In this document: piece after piece, positions 56,901 to 64,000 of the stretch | Position numbering within the stretch: the first letter of the stretch is position 1 | Layout of the letters: each line of letters starts with the position of its first letter | NCBI GenBank assembly: GCA_024399115.1 | Contig: JAKSHZ010000002.1 | Coordinates: 100,868 to 164,867 of the forward strand | DNA: 64,000 bases | From: Bacilli bacterium | GTDB lineage: Bacteria; Bacillota_I; Bacilli_A; RFN20; CAG-826 | Reading direction: 5' to 3' | Position numbers and translations under genes: made by a program | The notes under the pieces: generated by a model | Told to the model about the DNA's origin: nothing | Database searches by the model: none | Seen by the model: only the letters and a program-made list of their open reading frames with translations

Positions 56901-57974
56901 TCTGATAATTTAGGTGAAGTTTCATACGCATTCGTACAAGATATTACAGAACAAGAAAGAATCATTAAAGCTACTCAAGCTACAGTTGAAAAAGTTGTTG
57001 AAAAGCCAGTTGCAGTCAAAGAACCTATTAGAGAAAGAGTAAAAACTCTTGATGGAACTAGAATTTTAGTAGTCGATGATAACGATTTATCTCGTTTCAT
57101 CACCAAAGATAGCCTTGTCGAAGAAGGTGCTAATGTAAGCGACTTCTCTACTGGTAAAGACGCCCTTGAAATCATTCAAAGTGTTAAGCCATTCGACATT
57201 ATTTTAATCGACTTAATCATGCCTGAAATGGATGGTCTTGAATTAACTCGTGCAATTAGAGAATGGGAAGAAGATAAAGATATCCGTGTCCCAATCGTCA
57301 TTGTTACTGGCGAAGCAGGAGATGTTGTTACTAAGAGATGTATCGATGCAGGCGCAAACGGTTGTATGTCTAAGCCATTAGTCATTTCTGAGTTAGCGCG
57401 TTTATTAATCATGTCAATGAAAGAACACGCTACAAGAATGAACAGAAAGCTTTCTTCTACAATCCAAAAAGCAAATACTGACGCTCTTACTCATGTTAAG
57501 AATAGAACTGCTTATGCTGAAAAGATTGATCTCCTCGAACAAGCAATTAGAAATAACCCATATCAACAATTTGGTATCTTAGGCGCCGATATTAACAACT
57601 TAAAGGTTGCTAACGACCAATACGGCCACGATATTGGCGATATGTACATTAAGAACTGTTGTAAGATGCTTTGTGACACCTTCATTCATTCTCCGGTTTA
57701 TCGTACCGGTGGTGACGAATTCGCAGTTATTTTAGAAGGTACCGACTTAGTTGAATGTAAACAATTATTAGCAACACTTACAGAAGTTAACCACTTCCGC
57801 TCTGGAATTGAAGATTACGAAAAAGGAAAAGCACATATCGCATTTGGTTGTGCTATCTATAATCCTGAAATTGACGATAACGTTGATGATGTCATCAAAC
57901 GTGCCGATGAAGAGATGTATAAGAATAAACAAATCGAAAAGCAAAGAGTTGCAGGATCATTCCTCAAGGATTAA
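53994..57974 (+). CDS. TetR-PAS-HD-GYP-PAS-REC-GGDEF fusion protein
   Basis: 1326 residues, no membrane span. Residues 1-~190 are a TetR-type regulator (helix-turn-helix in TFSDISKIAKVTNGLIVQRFGSK, then helical ligand-domain-like part). PAS-like ~225-330. A middle region of unclear fold. HD-GYP c-di-GMP phosphodiesterase ~640-830: HDIGK at 696-700, HHERYDGSGYP with GYP at 763-765; in the later DxxDAL-like element the second Asp is Val (VDAYVAL). A second PAS ~865-985. Receiver ~1020-1135 with D1073. Diguanylate cyclase ~1160-1320 with intact GGDEF at 1239-1243. Thus one chain can bind DNA, make and degrade c-di-GMP and accept a phosphoryl group. The FIST kinase and HPt genes upstream are likely partners. 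No ribosome site is evident. Confidence 0.92.
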   Translation: MTRREEQKLLTSKAILSASLIVFGDLDFNTATFSDISKIAKVTNGLIVQRFGSKEALFLQLVNENITSKAPSFDNCETLNDAILLIISFVKNIAISSFEAIKFGYKVTQSYASIPQKAKDAFLSLYINTKLERIFSAAISEGKINAANGFEAFINFFSGCCELTYGYYKADNGLPSNDAYLSLFKKMSALDGAKSASNSHSHVFDNISDNSLQLYNVFTWYCEIGEETEPRLFFPAEVLARAGISKNITPEKTYRFILDRVDNDDVAVIRDAIHKMYLGQYVEFEYHWRSPTMKTLLYRCSGKRTSQKNGVSRFEGLLQNITPFKMLRNTNKTRNFYLNLLAPDYEYVSYIRLGKTADDDYVEDFKASEFLNKLTDNWGHTNNFMDRLSIVVDKVMTGEDHLRFAHEDNREILLSSLRINDRFKTNFKLRHYGVIYNYEIIFFADREEDKTITGLICGIRLVNSASKLRERIASHFETFEQTKDRKIAELLLSNQEAAFLINTKNHTFEVIKSTGHFDRRNDYIPDFEAFIKTYIKRDVYFEDVESMLEVTSLSALSKKLETVGAYTFTYRDISRGEPYYYIMRASKGDDDNIGIVITNINEEYHRANQEKEALEDSLRFTQEELHEKTLAIERTNSVIVDLLGDVIESFREDGIKNSHKFKGLTYILGCQIMEDHPELKLDRKYISQISEASVLHDIGKITIPDAILFKNEKLSKEEYETVKSHITNNEKLLRKLKSIYNRESYRLIMDVCKYHHERYDGSGYPDGLKGDEIPLSAQIVGLVDAYVALVSKRVYRDAYEAETAVDMILSGECGSFNPIILDSFKRCARRLLNYLIDPEKEEKDFNLPSSLDSHKEKAILNSQTVPVVAYMAEQMPGGFFIYKNDASGTLLYFNNFMVKYFNCSSRDEFVKYVNNSFRGIVHADDYEKTINTIKNQVNESADDLEHIQYRIVCKNGETKIFDHYGHVTHSDNLGEVSYAFVQDITEQERIIKATQATVEKVVEKPVAVKEPIRERVKTLDGTRILVVDDNDLSRFITKDSLVEEGANVSDFSTGKDALEIIQSVKPFDIILIDLIMPEMDGLELTRAIREWEEDKDIRVPIVIVTGEAGDVVTKRCIDAGANGCMSKPLVISELARLLIMSMKEHATRMNRKLSSTIQKANTDALTHVKNRTAYAEKIDLLEQAIRNNPYQQFGILGADINNLKVANDQYGHDIGDMYIKNCCKMLCDTFIHSPVYRTGGDEFAVILEGTDLVECKQLLATLTEVNHFRSGIEDYEKGKAHIAFGCAIYNPEIDDNVDDVIKRADEEMYKNKQIEKQRVAGSFLKD
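57939..57968 (+). repeat. Left copy of imperfect direct repeat (GGDEF gene 3' end)
   Basis: Codes KQRVAGSFLK at the end of the GGDEF protein. 24 of 30 bases match 63323-63352, on the far side of the RHS block. Confidence 0.65.
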
Positions 57975-57982
57975 TTATTTTT

Positions 57983-58012
57983 GTGGGAGTTCTACTCACA
58001 CTAATTTATAAT
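57983..58012 (+). promoter_or_regulatory. Inverted repeat and -10 of the RHS gene
   Basis: GTGGGAGT-TCT-ACTCACAC pairs at 7 of 8 positions. TATAAT follows at 58007-58012, nine bases before ATG 58022, implying an almost leaderless transcript. The inverted repeat lies just upstream of the -10 and could be an operator. Confidence 0.5.
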
Positions 58013-58021
58013 TAAGAATAT

Positions 58022-61000
58022 ATGGCAGATTTAGTTTCTATAACAATTATTCAAGAACCAAATAAGACCCGCTATAAGGTTGGTGACTTTTTTGAACGTT
58101 ATGGAATGATTTTAAGAGCTAATTTTTCTGATGGGACAAGTTCAAATATTGACCCTTATTTTTATTCACCATCCGGCCCCTTAACAATAAATGATACCGA
58201 GATCACTATTTATTTTATGGACAAAAGCGTGACTCAACGAATTTATGTTAGTTCCACAGATATTAACGGATATTTTGAAAGCAAATACTTAGGAAACGCA
58301 ACTACTGGTCAGAATCCTTATATAAATGTTGCGGACGGTTCTTATAGATTTAATTGTGATGCAATTTCTGTAGGGAAAGAATCTTATAAAATAGATTTAA
58401 GCATATTGTACTTTTCAAGAATGACTGATAAAGAATCAGATTTAGTGAAACAATTTTACAAAAGATTTAAAACTAACTTCCACCAATTTCTTATAAAAGA
58501 CGGTAAAGACAACGATAATCTAGATATTTATAAATACATTGATGGAAATAGCTATGTCCACACTTTTAAATACGATGAAAATTTTGAATGTTATTATGAT
58601 ACTAGTGAGTGTGGCTTATCTATTGACTTCTTGAATAGAAAAATCTCCGACCAAAATGGGATGACATTGACTTTCGATTCTAGTGGAAGACTTATCTCTA
58701 TTGCTGATTCTAATGTTCTGAATAAAGTAACAAGAATTGAGTATAACGAAAATGGTATTAGGAAAATTTATGACGAAAGAAACCCTAACGATTATATAAA
58801 ATTTTCTTATGAGTTTGGGATTGTTAGATATATAAGAATTTTTTATAACGACACAGAGTATAAAAAGCTAACCATTAATGGGATATTTGGAAATATATTC
58901 TCAATCGAAGAAAATTTCAACGATAATACTAGAACCATTTATAAATTTAGTGTCAACGATCGAGACAGAATTAATCGTATTGTTAATTGCTTAACCAACG
59001 AGTCATATAGGCTTACATACTCATTCGATGAATATAATTTAAATGATTATATATTTAACTCGTTGCATTTTGGATATATGCAAAATGATAGTTTTTATGA
59101 AAATAGCAAAATTTTAAAGGGTGATGTGAATTACAATAGTATTGTTAACGGTATTTTTCAAAAAATGCCTATAATTCAAAATAACGGTCAAGTAATTTGC
59201 TACGAAAATGATATAAACGGAAGCATCTCTTCTATTTTTGAAACAAAGAATTCTGGAAATGATTTGTATTCTTTAAAAGAATATGGCGGAACAAGATTGA
59301 ATTATCAAGGGGCATATCAAAATTCGATTAATGGTAAAAGAAGTGGCAGTATATACGGCAATTTGACAATTAATGAAGGATTATCTAGTAGTGCCTTTTA
59401 TGAAAGAAGATTCCTGAAATTTTGCGGATTTATCAAATTAAATTCAAACAATAAAAGAGTAAGAATTTCTTTTATATCTTCTCAAACTAACTCAAGATTT
59501 GTTGAATTAAACCCATTTGCTATTAATGTTTGGCAATATTTTGAAATACCATTTGATAGAGGGGATTCTTCTGGGGCAATTCACAGCTTTAACTCTTTTT
59601 CTGTTTCTCTAAAGAATGAAAACAATAACAGCGTAGTTGCTTATATCGCGGATTTACACTTTGAAAAGGGGGAGGATAGACCATATTTGTATTTCGAAAA
59701 TAATGGTCATCCATTCTATTTTTATGACATTAATAGAGTATCTGTTCAATTGCAAGATGGAAGTAGTTATGCATGCAATATCCTAAATACTTCCTTTAAT
59801 TTTACCGAAAATGATTTGATAGCTACTTTAAAGTACAAATATAAATTCAGTAGCAATATTACAAAAGTCTTCTTCAACAATTGTAAATCGTCATTTCTAA
59901 CTTATGGCGATGTTAGAATATATTTTTCTGCAAATAACTCAATTAGTATTTTCGATAGGAATATACTCGACAACTCATCATATACTAATAATAAAAATTG
60001 GTACTTTGATAGTTCTTTGCCGTTTGATGACAGAACTTATTTTCTTTTTAATGACAATAATTATGTCTTAAAAACTAGATTTGCGATAAGTGAACTAGAT
60101 GGATCTTTAAGATATATAACAAGTTCTAAAGCCTTTGATTATGCTGATAGAATTTTAGAAGAAATTAATCAAGATGGAGGTAAATTCTTTTATGAATATT
60201 TTGAAGATGGTTCTCTAAAGAAAAAATATGCTCAATTAGCGAATTCATCGACGAATTTAAATATTTATGAAGAAAATAGAAGCGAAAACATTAAGACAAT
60301 TTCAGAAAATGGCGAAACTAAGTCTTTTGTATTTAACAATGATTTGATATCGGAGATTCGGATCTCTCCCTCTTTTAGTTCCGCTAAAATCCAATTCGCA
60401 TACGATGACTTTTCTGATGAAATTAATCAAATTGACTTTTTAAATGGAAATAGTCTTTTAGGCAGAAATACTGTCACAAATGTTTCGAATTTGATTACCA
60501 CTTTAGATGATTGCTCTACATATATAAAAATTGAAAAATCAATTAATAATAAAGAGATAAAGCAATATGTGAAAAACGGGCAACAGTATGTAAAGACCCT
60601 AGAGACTATTTTCGAAAATGAATACAATGAGAGAATCTATTTTAATAACGCTTCTCAGACTGGTTCATCACAAATTCGCAAAACATATAATAGATACGGA
60701 AAAAATTCCTTTGTTTACGAAAACGATTCTATTAAGGCAACTTATTCTTATAGAGTCAATCCTTTCAGTAATTACACATATCCAGTGATTGAAATTCAAG
60801 ATGATTTTGCAAATCAAACGAAAATATTTTGGTATAACTCAGATAATGAAATTAGTCAGATTTCTATTGGTGATTTTTGCATTAATTATTATGATGATCC
60901 GCGTATCATCAGAAAAGATATCTATTTTTCTCAATCTGAAGATTACAGCATTAAACAAAATGATAAAGTCTTAAAAGTATTCAATGATTATGATGATTTA

Positions 61001-62536
61001 TATCTTGTTTCGAAAATTAACGATAGTCTTGGAAGGCTGGAAAAAAAGAGAATTCAGACAGGGAGTACTGTATCTGAGCAATCGTATTATTTTGTAACTG
61101 AATCGTTTTATAAATTATATAAATATGAATTCAATAACACTTATAAAGAAACCTATTCCTATAGCTACATAGACGGGAAGTTAACATCAAGACTTTTTAG
61201 AATTAACAATGCAAATTATGTTGCTTCCTATTTTTATGATTCTCAAGGAAGGCTTTTAATTGAATCAAATACCTTTATTTCTTTTAATCGTACATATGAA
61301 TACTGTAATGATCAAACAAGCAATGCTTTTGGAAAAATGATAAAGTTTGGAAACAATGATATTACATATGATCAATATGGACGTATGTCTTCTTTTGGAA
61401 GCACAATTTATGAATACGATAATTATGGAAATCGTTCTTCAAAAACTATAAACGGAACTGCCACAACATATACTTACGAACGTGGAGGTCTGCTTTCTGC
61501 TACCGGAAATGGTGTTTCTTTTACTTATGATTTGGATGGTAAAAGAGTGAAAAAATCATTGTCTAATGGTTTGGTTCATAAATATTATTATGAAGGGTTA
61601 CGAATTGCTGGGGAAGACATTGGATTAAACAACAGCTCTATTTTCTCAAGACTTAGATATTTCTATGATGATACAGGTATTTTTGGTTTTAGATTGATAG
61701 ATAGTTCTGGTGTTTCAAAAAACTATACCTATCTAAAAAATCCATACAATGTTATTGTAGGTATTGCCGAAGGCAATTCAATAGTCGCAATTTACGTTTA
61801 TGACGCTTGGGGGAATCATAGAGTTTGCAATCCGGATGGAACTGAAAACACTAATTCTAATTTTGTTGGGAACTTAAACCCTATCAGATACAAATCTTAC
61901 TATTATGATGATGAGACATCTCTTTATTATATAACCTCCAGGTATTATGATCCTGAAATTGGAAGGTTTATCTCAACTGATTCGGCAGACTGCTTAGAAC
62001 CAACAACTATTAATGGATTAAATTTATATGCTTATTGCGGAAATGATCCTATAAATTATATAGATTGTTTTGGAGGATTTAGAGTACCAATATCATGGAT
62101 TATTAGATATGGCTTAAAAAGAGCGATATATTATTTTTTACTGAGGAAAGATAATCACAAAATGCCGAATCGTGGAGTCCCTGGAAGTGTTGGTCGCATT
62201 TTTTATCCTGATGGTAGTCCAAAGCAGGAACGTGAATATGGACCAGATGGTCGACCATTGGTCGATCATGATCATCATCCTGGTGAAGATGTAGGCTATG
62301 ATCATGACCATGATTGGGATTGGAGCAAAAATCCACCTAGACAACCTGCTAGAGAGCCTTCAAAAATAGTTGCTGCACTTGGATTAATAGGTGCTGGAGC
62401 AGCATTAATTTGGTTATTGGGCAATGATTTTACAGGAGTAGGAACTGCTGATGACGCTTTAGTACCTGCAGCTGTTGCATCATTTTTGTTGTTTTGGACA
62501 TCATTATTTGGAGGAAGTGAAAAAGACATATGGTAG
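58022..62536 (+). CDS. RHS/YD-repeat polymorphic toxin-like protein
   Basis: 1504 residues without a signal peptide. The N-terminus resembles a bacterial Ig-like domain (YKVGDFFERYGMILRANFSDGT). A very long beta-rich stretch with YD repeats follows (YDQYGRMSSFGSTIYEYDNYGNRSSK, FTYDLDGKRVKKSLSNG). The RHS core is YDDETSLYYITSRYYDPEIG at ~1296-1315, ending with LNLYAYCGNDPINYID at ~1340. The variable tip (~150 residues) has EYGPDGRPLVDHDHH and a HDHDWDWS block, then two hydrophobic segments (~1447-1466, ~1480-1497). In RHS toxins the tip is the effector; this tip could be membrane-active or a nuclease. First codon after an in-frame TAA. The next gene overlaps it by 7 bases. More AT-rich, with Asn and Tyr abundance unlike housekeeping neighbours, suggesting transfer. 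Confidence 0.88.
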   Translation: MADLVSITIIQEPNKTRYKVGDFFERYGMILRANFSDGTSSNIDPYFYSPSGPLTINDTEITIYFMDKSVTQRIYVSSTDINGYFESKYLGNATTGQNPYINVADGSYRFNCDAISVGKESYKIDLSILYFSRMTDKESDLVKQFYKRFKTNFHQFLIKDGKDNDNLDIYKYIDGNSYVHTFKYDENFECYYDTSECGLSIDFLNRKISDQNGMTLTFDSSGRLISIADSNVLNKVTRIEYNENGIRKIYDERNPNDYIKFSYEFGIVRYIRIFYNDTEYKKLTINGIFGNIFSIEENFNDNTRTIYKFSVNDRDRINRIVNCLTNESYRLTYSFDEYNLNDYIFNSLHFGYMQNDSFYENSKILKGDVNYNSIVNGIFQKMPIIQNNGQVICYENDINGSISSIFETKNSGNDLYSLKEYGGTRLNYQGAYQNSINGKRSGSIYGNLTINEGLSSSAFYERRFLKFCGFIKLNSNNKRVRISFISSQTNSRFVELNPFAINVWQYFEIPFDRGDSSGAIHSFNSFSVSLKNENNNSVVAYIADLHFEKGEDRPYLYFENNGHPFYFYDINRVSVQLQDGSSYACNILNTSFNFTENDLIATLKYKYKFSSNITKVFFNNCKSSFLTYGDVRIYFSANNSISIFDRNILDNSSYTNNKNWYFDSSLPFDDRTYFLFNDNNYVLKTRFAISELDGSLRYITSSKAFDYADRILEEINQDGGKFFYEYFEDGSLKKKYAQLANSSTNLNIYEENRSENIKTISENGETKSFVFNNDLISEIRISPSFSSAKIQFAYDDFSDEINQIDFLNGNSLLGRNTVTNVSNLITTLDDCSTYIKIEKSINNKEIKQYVKNGQQYVKTLETIFENEYNERIYFNNASQTGSSQIRKTYNRYGKNSFVYENDSIKATYSYRVNPFSNYTYPVIEIQDDFANQTKIFWYNSDNEISQISIGDFCINYYDDPRIIRKDIYFSQSEDYSIKQNDKVLKVFNDYDDLYLVSKINDSLGRLEKKRIQTGSTVSEQSYYFVTESFYKLYKYEFNNTYKETYSYSYIDGKLTSRLFRINNANYVASYFYDSQGRLLIESNTFISFNRTYEYCNDQTSNAFGKMIKFGNNDITYDQYGRMSSFGSTIYEYDNYGNRSSKTINGTATTYTYERGGLLSATGNGVSFTYDLDGKRVKKSLSNGLVHKYYYEGLRIAGEDIGLNNSSIFSRLRYFYDDTGIFGFRLIDSSGVSKNYTYLKNPYNVIVGIAEGNSIVAIYVYDAWGNHRVCNPDGTENTNSNFVGNLNPIRYKSYYYDDETSLYYITSRYYDPEIGRFISTDSADCLEPTTINGLNLYAYCGNDPINYIDCFGGFRVPISWIIRYGLKRAIYYFLLRKDNHKMPNRGVPGSVGRIFYPDGSPKQEREYGPDGRPLVDHDHHPGEDVGYDHDHDWDWSKNPPRQPAREPSKIVAALGLIGAGAALIWLLGNDFTGVGTADDALVPAAVASFLLFWTSLFGGSEKDIW

Positions 62537-63000
62537 GACTTATAATTAAGTATTACGGATGGGTTGACAACATTTTTAAATGTCTTTTCAAAGACATTAA
62601 TACTAGTAATTTAAAATTCAAAATTAATTATTGGGAATCTTATGGTGATGAATTTGAAAATTATGATGAAATTGATTCTAATACTTTTAAGAGTAAGATT
62701 TTAATATCAGGGAAATGTTTTCCTGAATTTTGCGAAATTTTCACTTCTTTTAATGGCACTAACGATTGTGATATTGACACATATAGCAATTTTCTAGATT
62801 CTCAATATTTTCTTTCGATATCAATTATTGACCATAGAAATATAGAGATTTGCTTAAAAGATAATGAGGTAACAAAACTAATAATTAAAAACGCCCATTC
62901 ATTATTTGCGGATAAAATAAAAATTGTTGAACTAGAAACTATTTCAAGTGATGCAAGATTGTCTATATGGAGGCAAAATAATAAAGGTATTTCAGATTAA
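62530..63000 (+). CDS. Candidate immunity protein for the RHS toxin
   Basis: 156 residues, acidic, no signal peptide and no clear membrane span: MVGLIIKYYGWVDNIFKCLF at the start and EICLKDNEVTKLIIKNAHSLF near the end. I recognise no family. Its start overlaps the RHS stop by 7 bases, the usual place for the immunity gene of a polymorphic toxin. Function is inferred from position only. Confidence 0.6.
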   Translation: MVGLIIKYYGWVDNIFKCLFKDINTSNLKFKINYWESYGDEFENYDEIDSNTFKSKILISGKCFPEFCEIFTSFNGTNDCDIDTYSNFLDSQYFLSISIIDHRNIEICLKDNEVTKLIIKNAHSLFADKIKIVELETISSDARLSIWRQNNKGISD

Positions 63001-63225
63001 GAATAAAAAACAAAGCGTACTATACTTGACACATAGCAGGGATTCATTGATTGGAGTTCCTACTTTTTATATATAATCTGGACATCCCAGTTACCGAAAC
63101 TTGCGATGGCAAAGCTGCTGCCACAAAGCTGTGGCTAGTTTTATCTTGTTCACAAAAAATTATTCAACCAAATAACATATAAATAAAAGTGATGGAATTA
63201 ACTTGTAATCAGGGTGGTCGTGTAA
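63001..63225. other. Gene-free region after the immunity gene
   Basis: No convincing gene. It contains a hairpin GCCACA-AAGC-TGTGGC (63120-63135) followed by TAGTTTTATC, perhaps a weak terminator, and a TATAAT at 63072-63077. A 34-codon open stretch (LDIPVTETCDGKAAATK onward, from 63078) resembles nothing I know. Confidence 0.4.
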
Positions 63226-63339
63226 GAAAGGTATTATGTCGAGACAGGCCTTTTTATGATAGGGCATAGATTCTATGATCCAGAGATGCTGGTTCTCAAT
63301 TCTGCAGAAGAACTACATAGGAAAACAAAGGGTTGCTAG
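63226..63339 (+). pseudogene. Remnant of an RHS core
   Basis: One uninterrupted frame reads YVETGLFMIGHRFYDPEM, clearly the RHS core motif (compare YDDETSLYYITSRYYDPEI in the intact gene). It runs into a TAG at 63337 and has no upstream start (TAA at 63223). It is a fragment of another RHS gene. Confidence 0.75.
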
Positions 63340-63355
63340 ATCATTCCTTAAAAGA
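63302..63355 (+). pseudogene. Degenerate copy of the GGDEF gene end
   Basis: In another frame, KNYIGKQRVARSFLKR matches the end of the GGDEF protein, KNKQIEKQRVAGSFLKD. Only this tail is present, directly after the RHS core remnant. Confidence 0.7.
63323..63352 (+). repeat. Right copy of imperfect direct repeat
   Basis: Matches 57939-57968 at 24 of 30 bases. Together the copies bracket the ~5.4 kb RHS block. Confidence 0.65.
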
Positions 63356-63426
63356 TTGACCTTAGAAATATGAAAAAGACGTCCGTTAGTGAACTAACAA
63401 TAGCGAGGGTAAATTTGCTTAAAAAT

Positions 63427-63475
63427 AAGGCATAACTTTTAAACTTTGAGTCTAGTGGCTATGCCTTTTCTTTTT
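63427..63475. terminator. Long-loop bidirectional terminator
   Basis: AAGGCATA (63427-63434) pairs with TATGCCTT (63460-63467), with TTCTTTTT on the right and AAAAAT on the left. It probably ends the DUF4143 gene on the minus strand. Confidence 0.6.
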
Positions 63476-63484
63476 GAATGATAG

Positions 63485-64000
63485 TTAATTCTTTAATGCT
63501 GTAATAGGAACTACAAATACGCCATCTTCTCTTTGATATATAGCGTTTGCAAGTCCACAAATAACACATTTAATTTTTGGGGCTTTTCCTCCATTGCTTA
63601 CGATATCATTGGAAACTTTTATCAAATTTTTTGCTCCTTCATCAATTTTGCTAGCACCAAGTTTAATTTCGAATGCACACCATTCTCCATCTTCAAGTTC
63701 AATAACAGCATCTATTTCATTATTTTTATAATCTTGATAGTGATATAATTTACCTCCAAAGCTCTGCGCATATATTCCAAGATCTCTTTCAACTAATGAT
63801 TCGAACATAAAACCAAATGTAGGTAAATCGTTAATCAGTTTTTTGGAATTCAGATTCAATAACGCACATGCCATTGCTGGATCAGAAAAATGTCTTTTCT
63901 CCTGCTGTTTAACTCTAAGTGATGAACGAACATTTGGAGAATATGGGAGCTGATTATTAAATAAAAACAATCTTTCTAGAGATTCTAAATATTTAGATAA
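63485..64000 (-). CDS. DUF4143 domain of an AAA ATPase-like protein (5' end outside window)
   Basis: The frame stays open to the window edge, so the N-terminal ATPase domain is missing from view. The 171 codons seen carry the DUF4143 C-terminal domain: RSSLRVKQQEKRHFSDPAMACALLNL, TFGFMFESLVERDLGIYAQSFGGKLYHYQDYKNNEIDAVIE and EWCAFEIKLGASKIDEGAKNL. This part has a restriction-endonuclease-like core (E-I-D ... E-I-K), and the full proteins are common, poorly understood, often mobile ATPases. A TTG at 63970 is not the true start, because coding continues upstream (LSKYLESLER). Confidence 0.88.
   Translation of the reverse strand, partial: LSKYLESLERLFLFNNQLPYSPNVRSSLRVKQQEKRHFSDPAMACALLNLNSKKLINDLPTFGFMFESLVERDLGIYAQSFGGKLYHYQDYKNNEIDAVIELEDGEWCAFEIKLGASKIDEGAKNLIKVSNDIVSNGGKAPKIKCVICGLANAIYQREDGVFVVPITALKN

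Noticed and set aside
62103..62344. Minus-strand open frames rich in His and Asp
   Set aside because: They are antisense shadows of the His/Asp-rich RHS tip.
58022..63355. Prophage or transposon
   Set aside because: No integrase, transposase or phage structural gene is present; only RHS-type genes and fragments.

Overview
This is a low-GC chromosomal segment of a Gram-positive-type bacterium (Bacillota, class Bacilli). Housekeeping gene order matches Bacilli: gyrB-gyrA-serS; dnaX-ebfC-recR-tmk-holB-ricT-rsmI; prfA-prmC-tsaC-rpiB; comFA-comFC-secA-prfB. Missing neighbours (no spoIIR, hpf or uvrA in the expected slots) and probable leaderless promoters hint at a reduced lineage near the Erysipelotrichia/Mollicutes side of Bacilli. 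The code is the standard one: TGA ends two genes inside ATGA overlaps (21903-21905 and, on the minus strand, 46569-46571), and prfB (RF2) carries the TGA-dependent programmed frameshift. The lineage assignment is inference.

Layout. 1-5343: gyrB (5' cut off by the window), gyrA, serS. 5483-8963: GT2 glycosyltransferase and GH3 glycosidase. 9093-9968: class II Fic protein. 10020-12659 (minus): pyruvate phosphate dikinase. 12804-18352: compact operon of sugar kinase, ATP-grasp enzyme, 45-residue basic protein, DUF3737 beta-helix protein, RimK-like ligase and RluA. 18393-24581: envelope unit of a Cys-repeat surface protein, a single-span membrane protein, MscS and an aquaporin. 24637-32543 (minus): dnaX to rsmI plus typA. 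32647-37364: prfA, a PrmC-TsaC fusion, rpiB, comFA, comFC. 37482-44187: secA, prfB, yitT-like, uvrB, secG. 44248-48386: DUF308 protein, M29 aminopeptidase, YolD/Y-family polymerase pair, ppiB. 48387-49834: about 1.45 kb without genes, very AT-rich. 49835-50941 (minus): PTS IIC-like transporter.

The accessory right end is the most interesting part. 51129-57974 encodes a complete soluble phosphorelay: a FIST-sensor hybrid histidine kinase, a free HPt protein, and a 1326-residue output protein that joins a TetR-type DNA-binding domain to PAS, HD-GYP, PAS, REC and GGDEF domains. A strong promoter with a tandem palindromic operator precedes the TetR fusion. This suggests a circuit in which one protein both turns c-di-GMP over and represses its own promoter.

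58022-63000 holds an RHS/polymorphic-toxin protein and an overlapping candidate immunity gene. They are followed by a remnant of a second RHS core joined to a degenerate copy of the last residues of the GGDEF gene. The RHS block is therefore bracketed by an imperfect direct repeat of the GGDEF 3' end. The window closes inside a DUF4143 ATPase gene on the minus strand.
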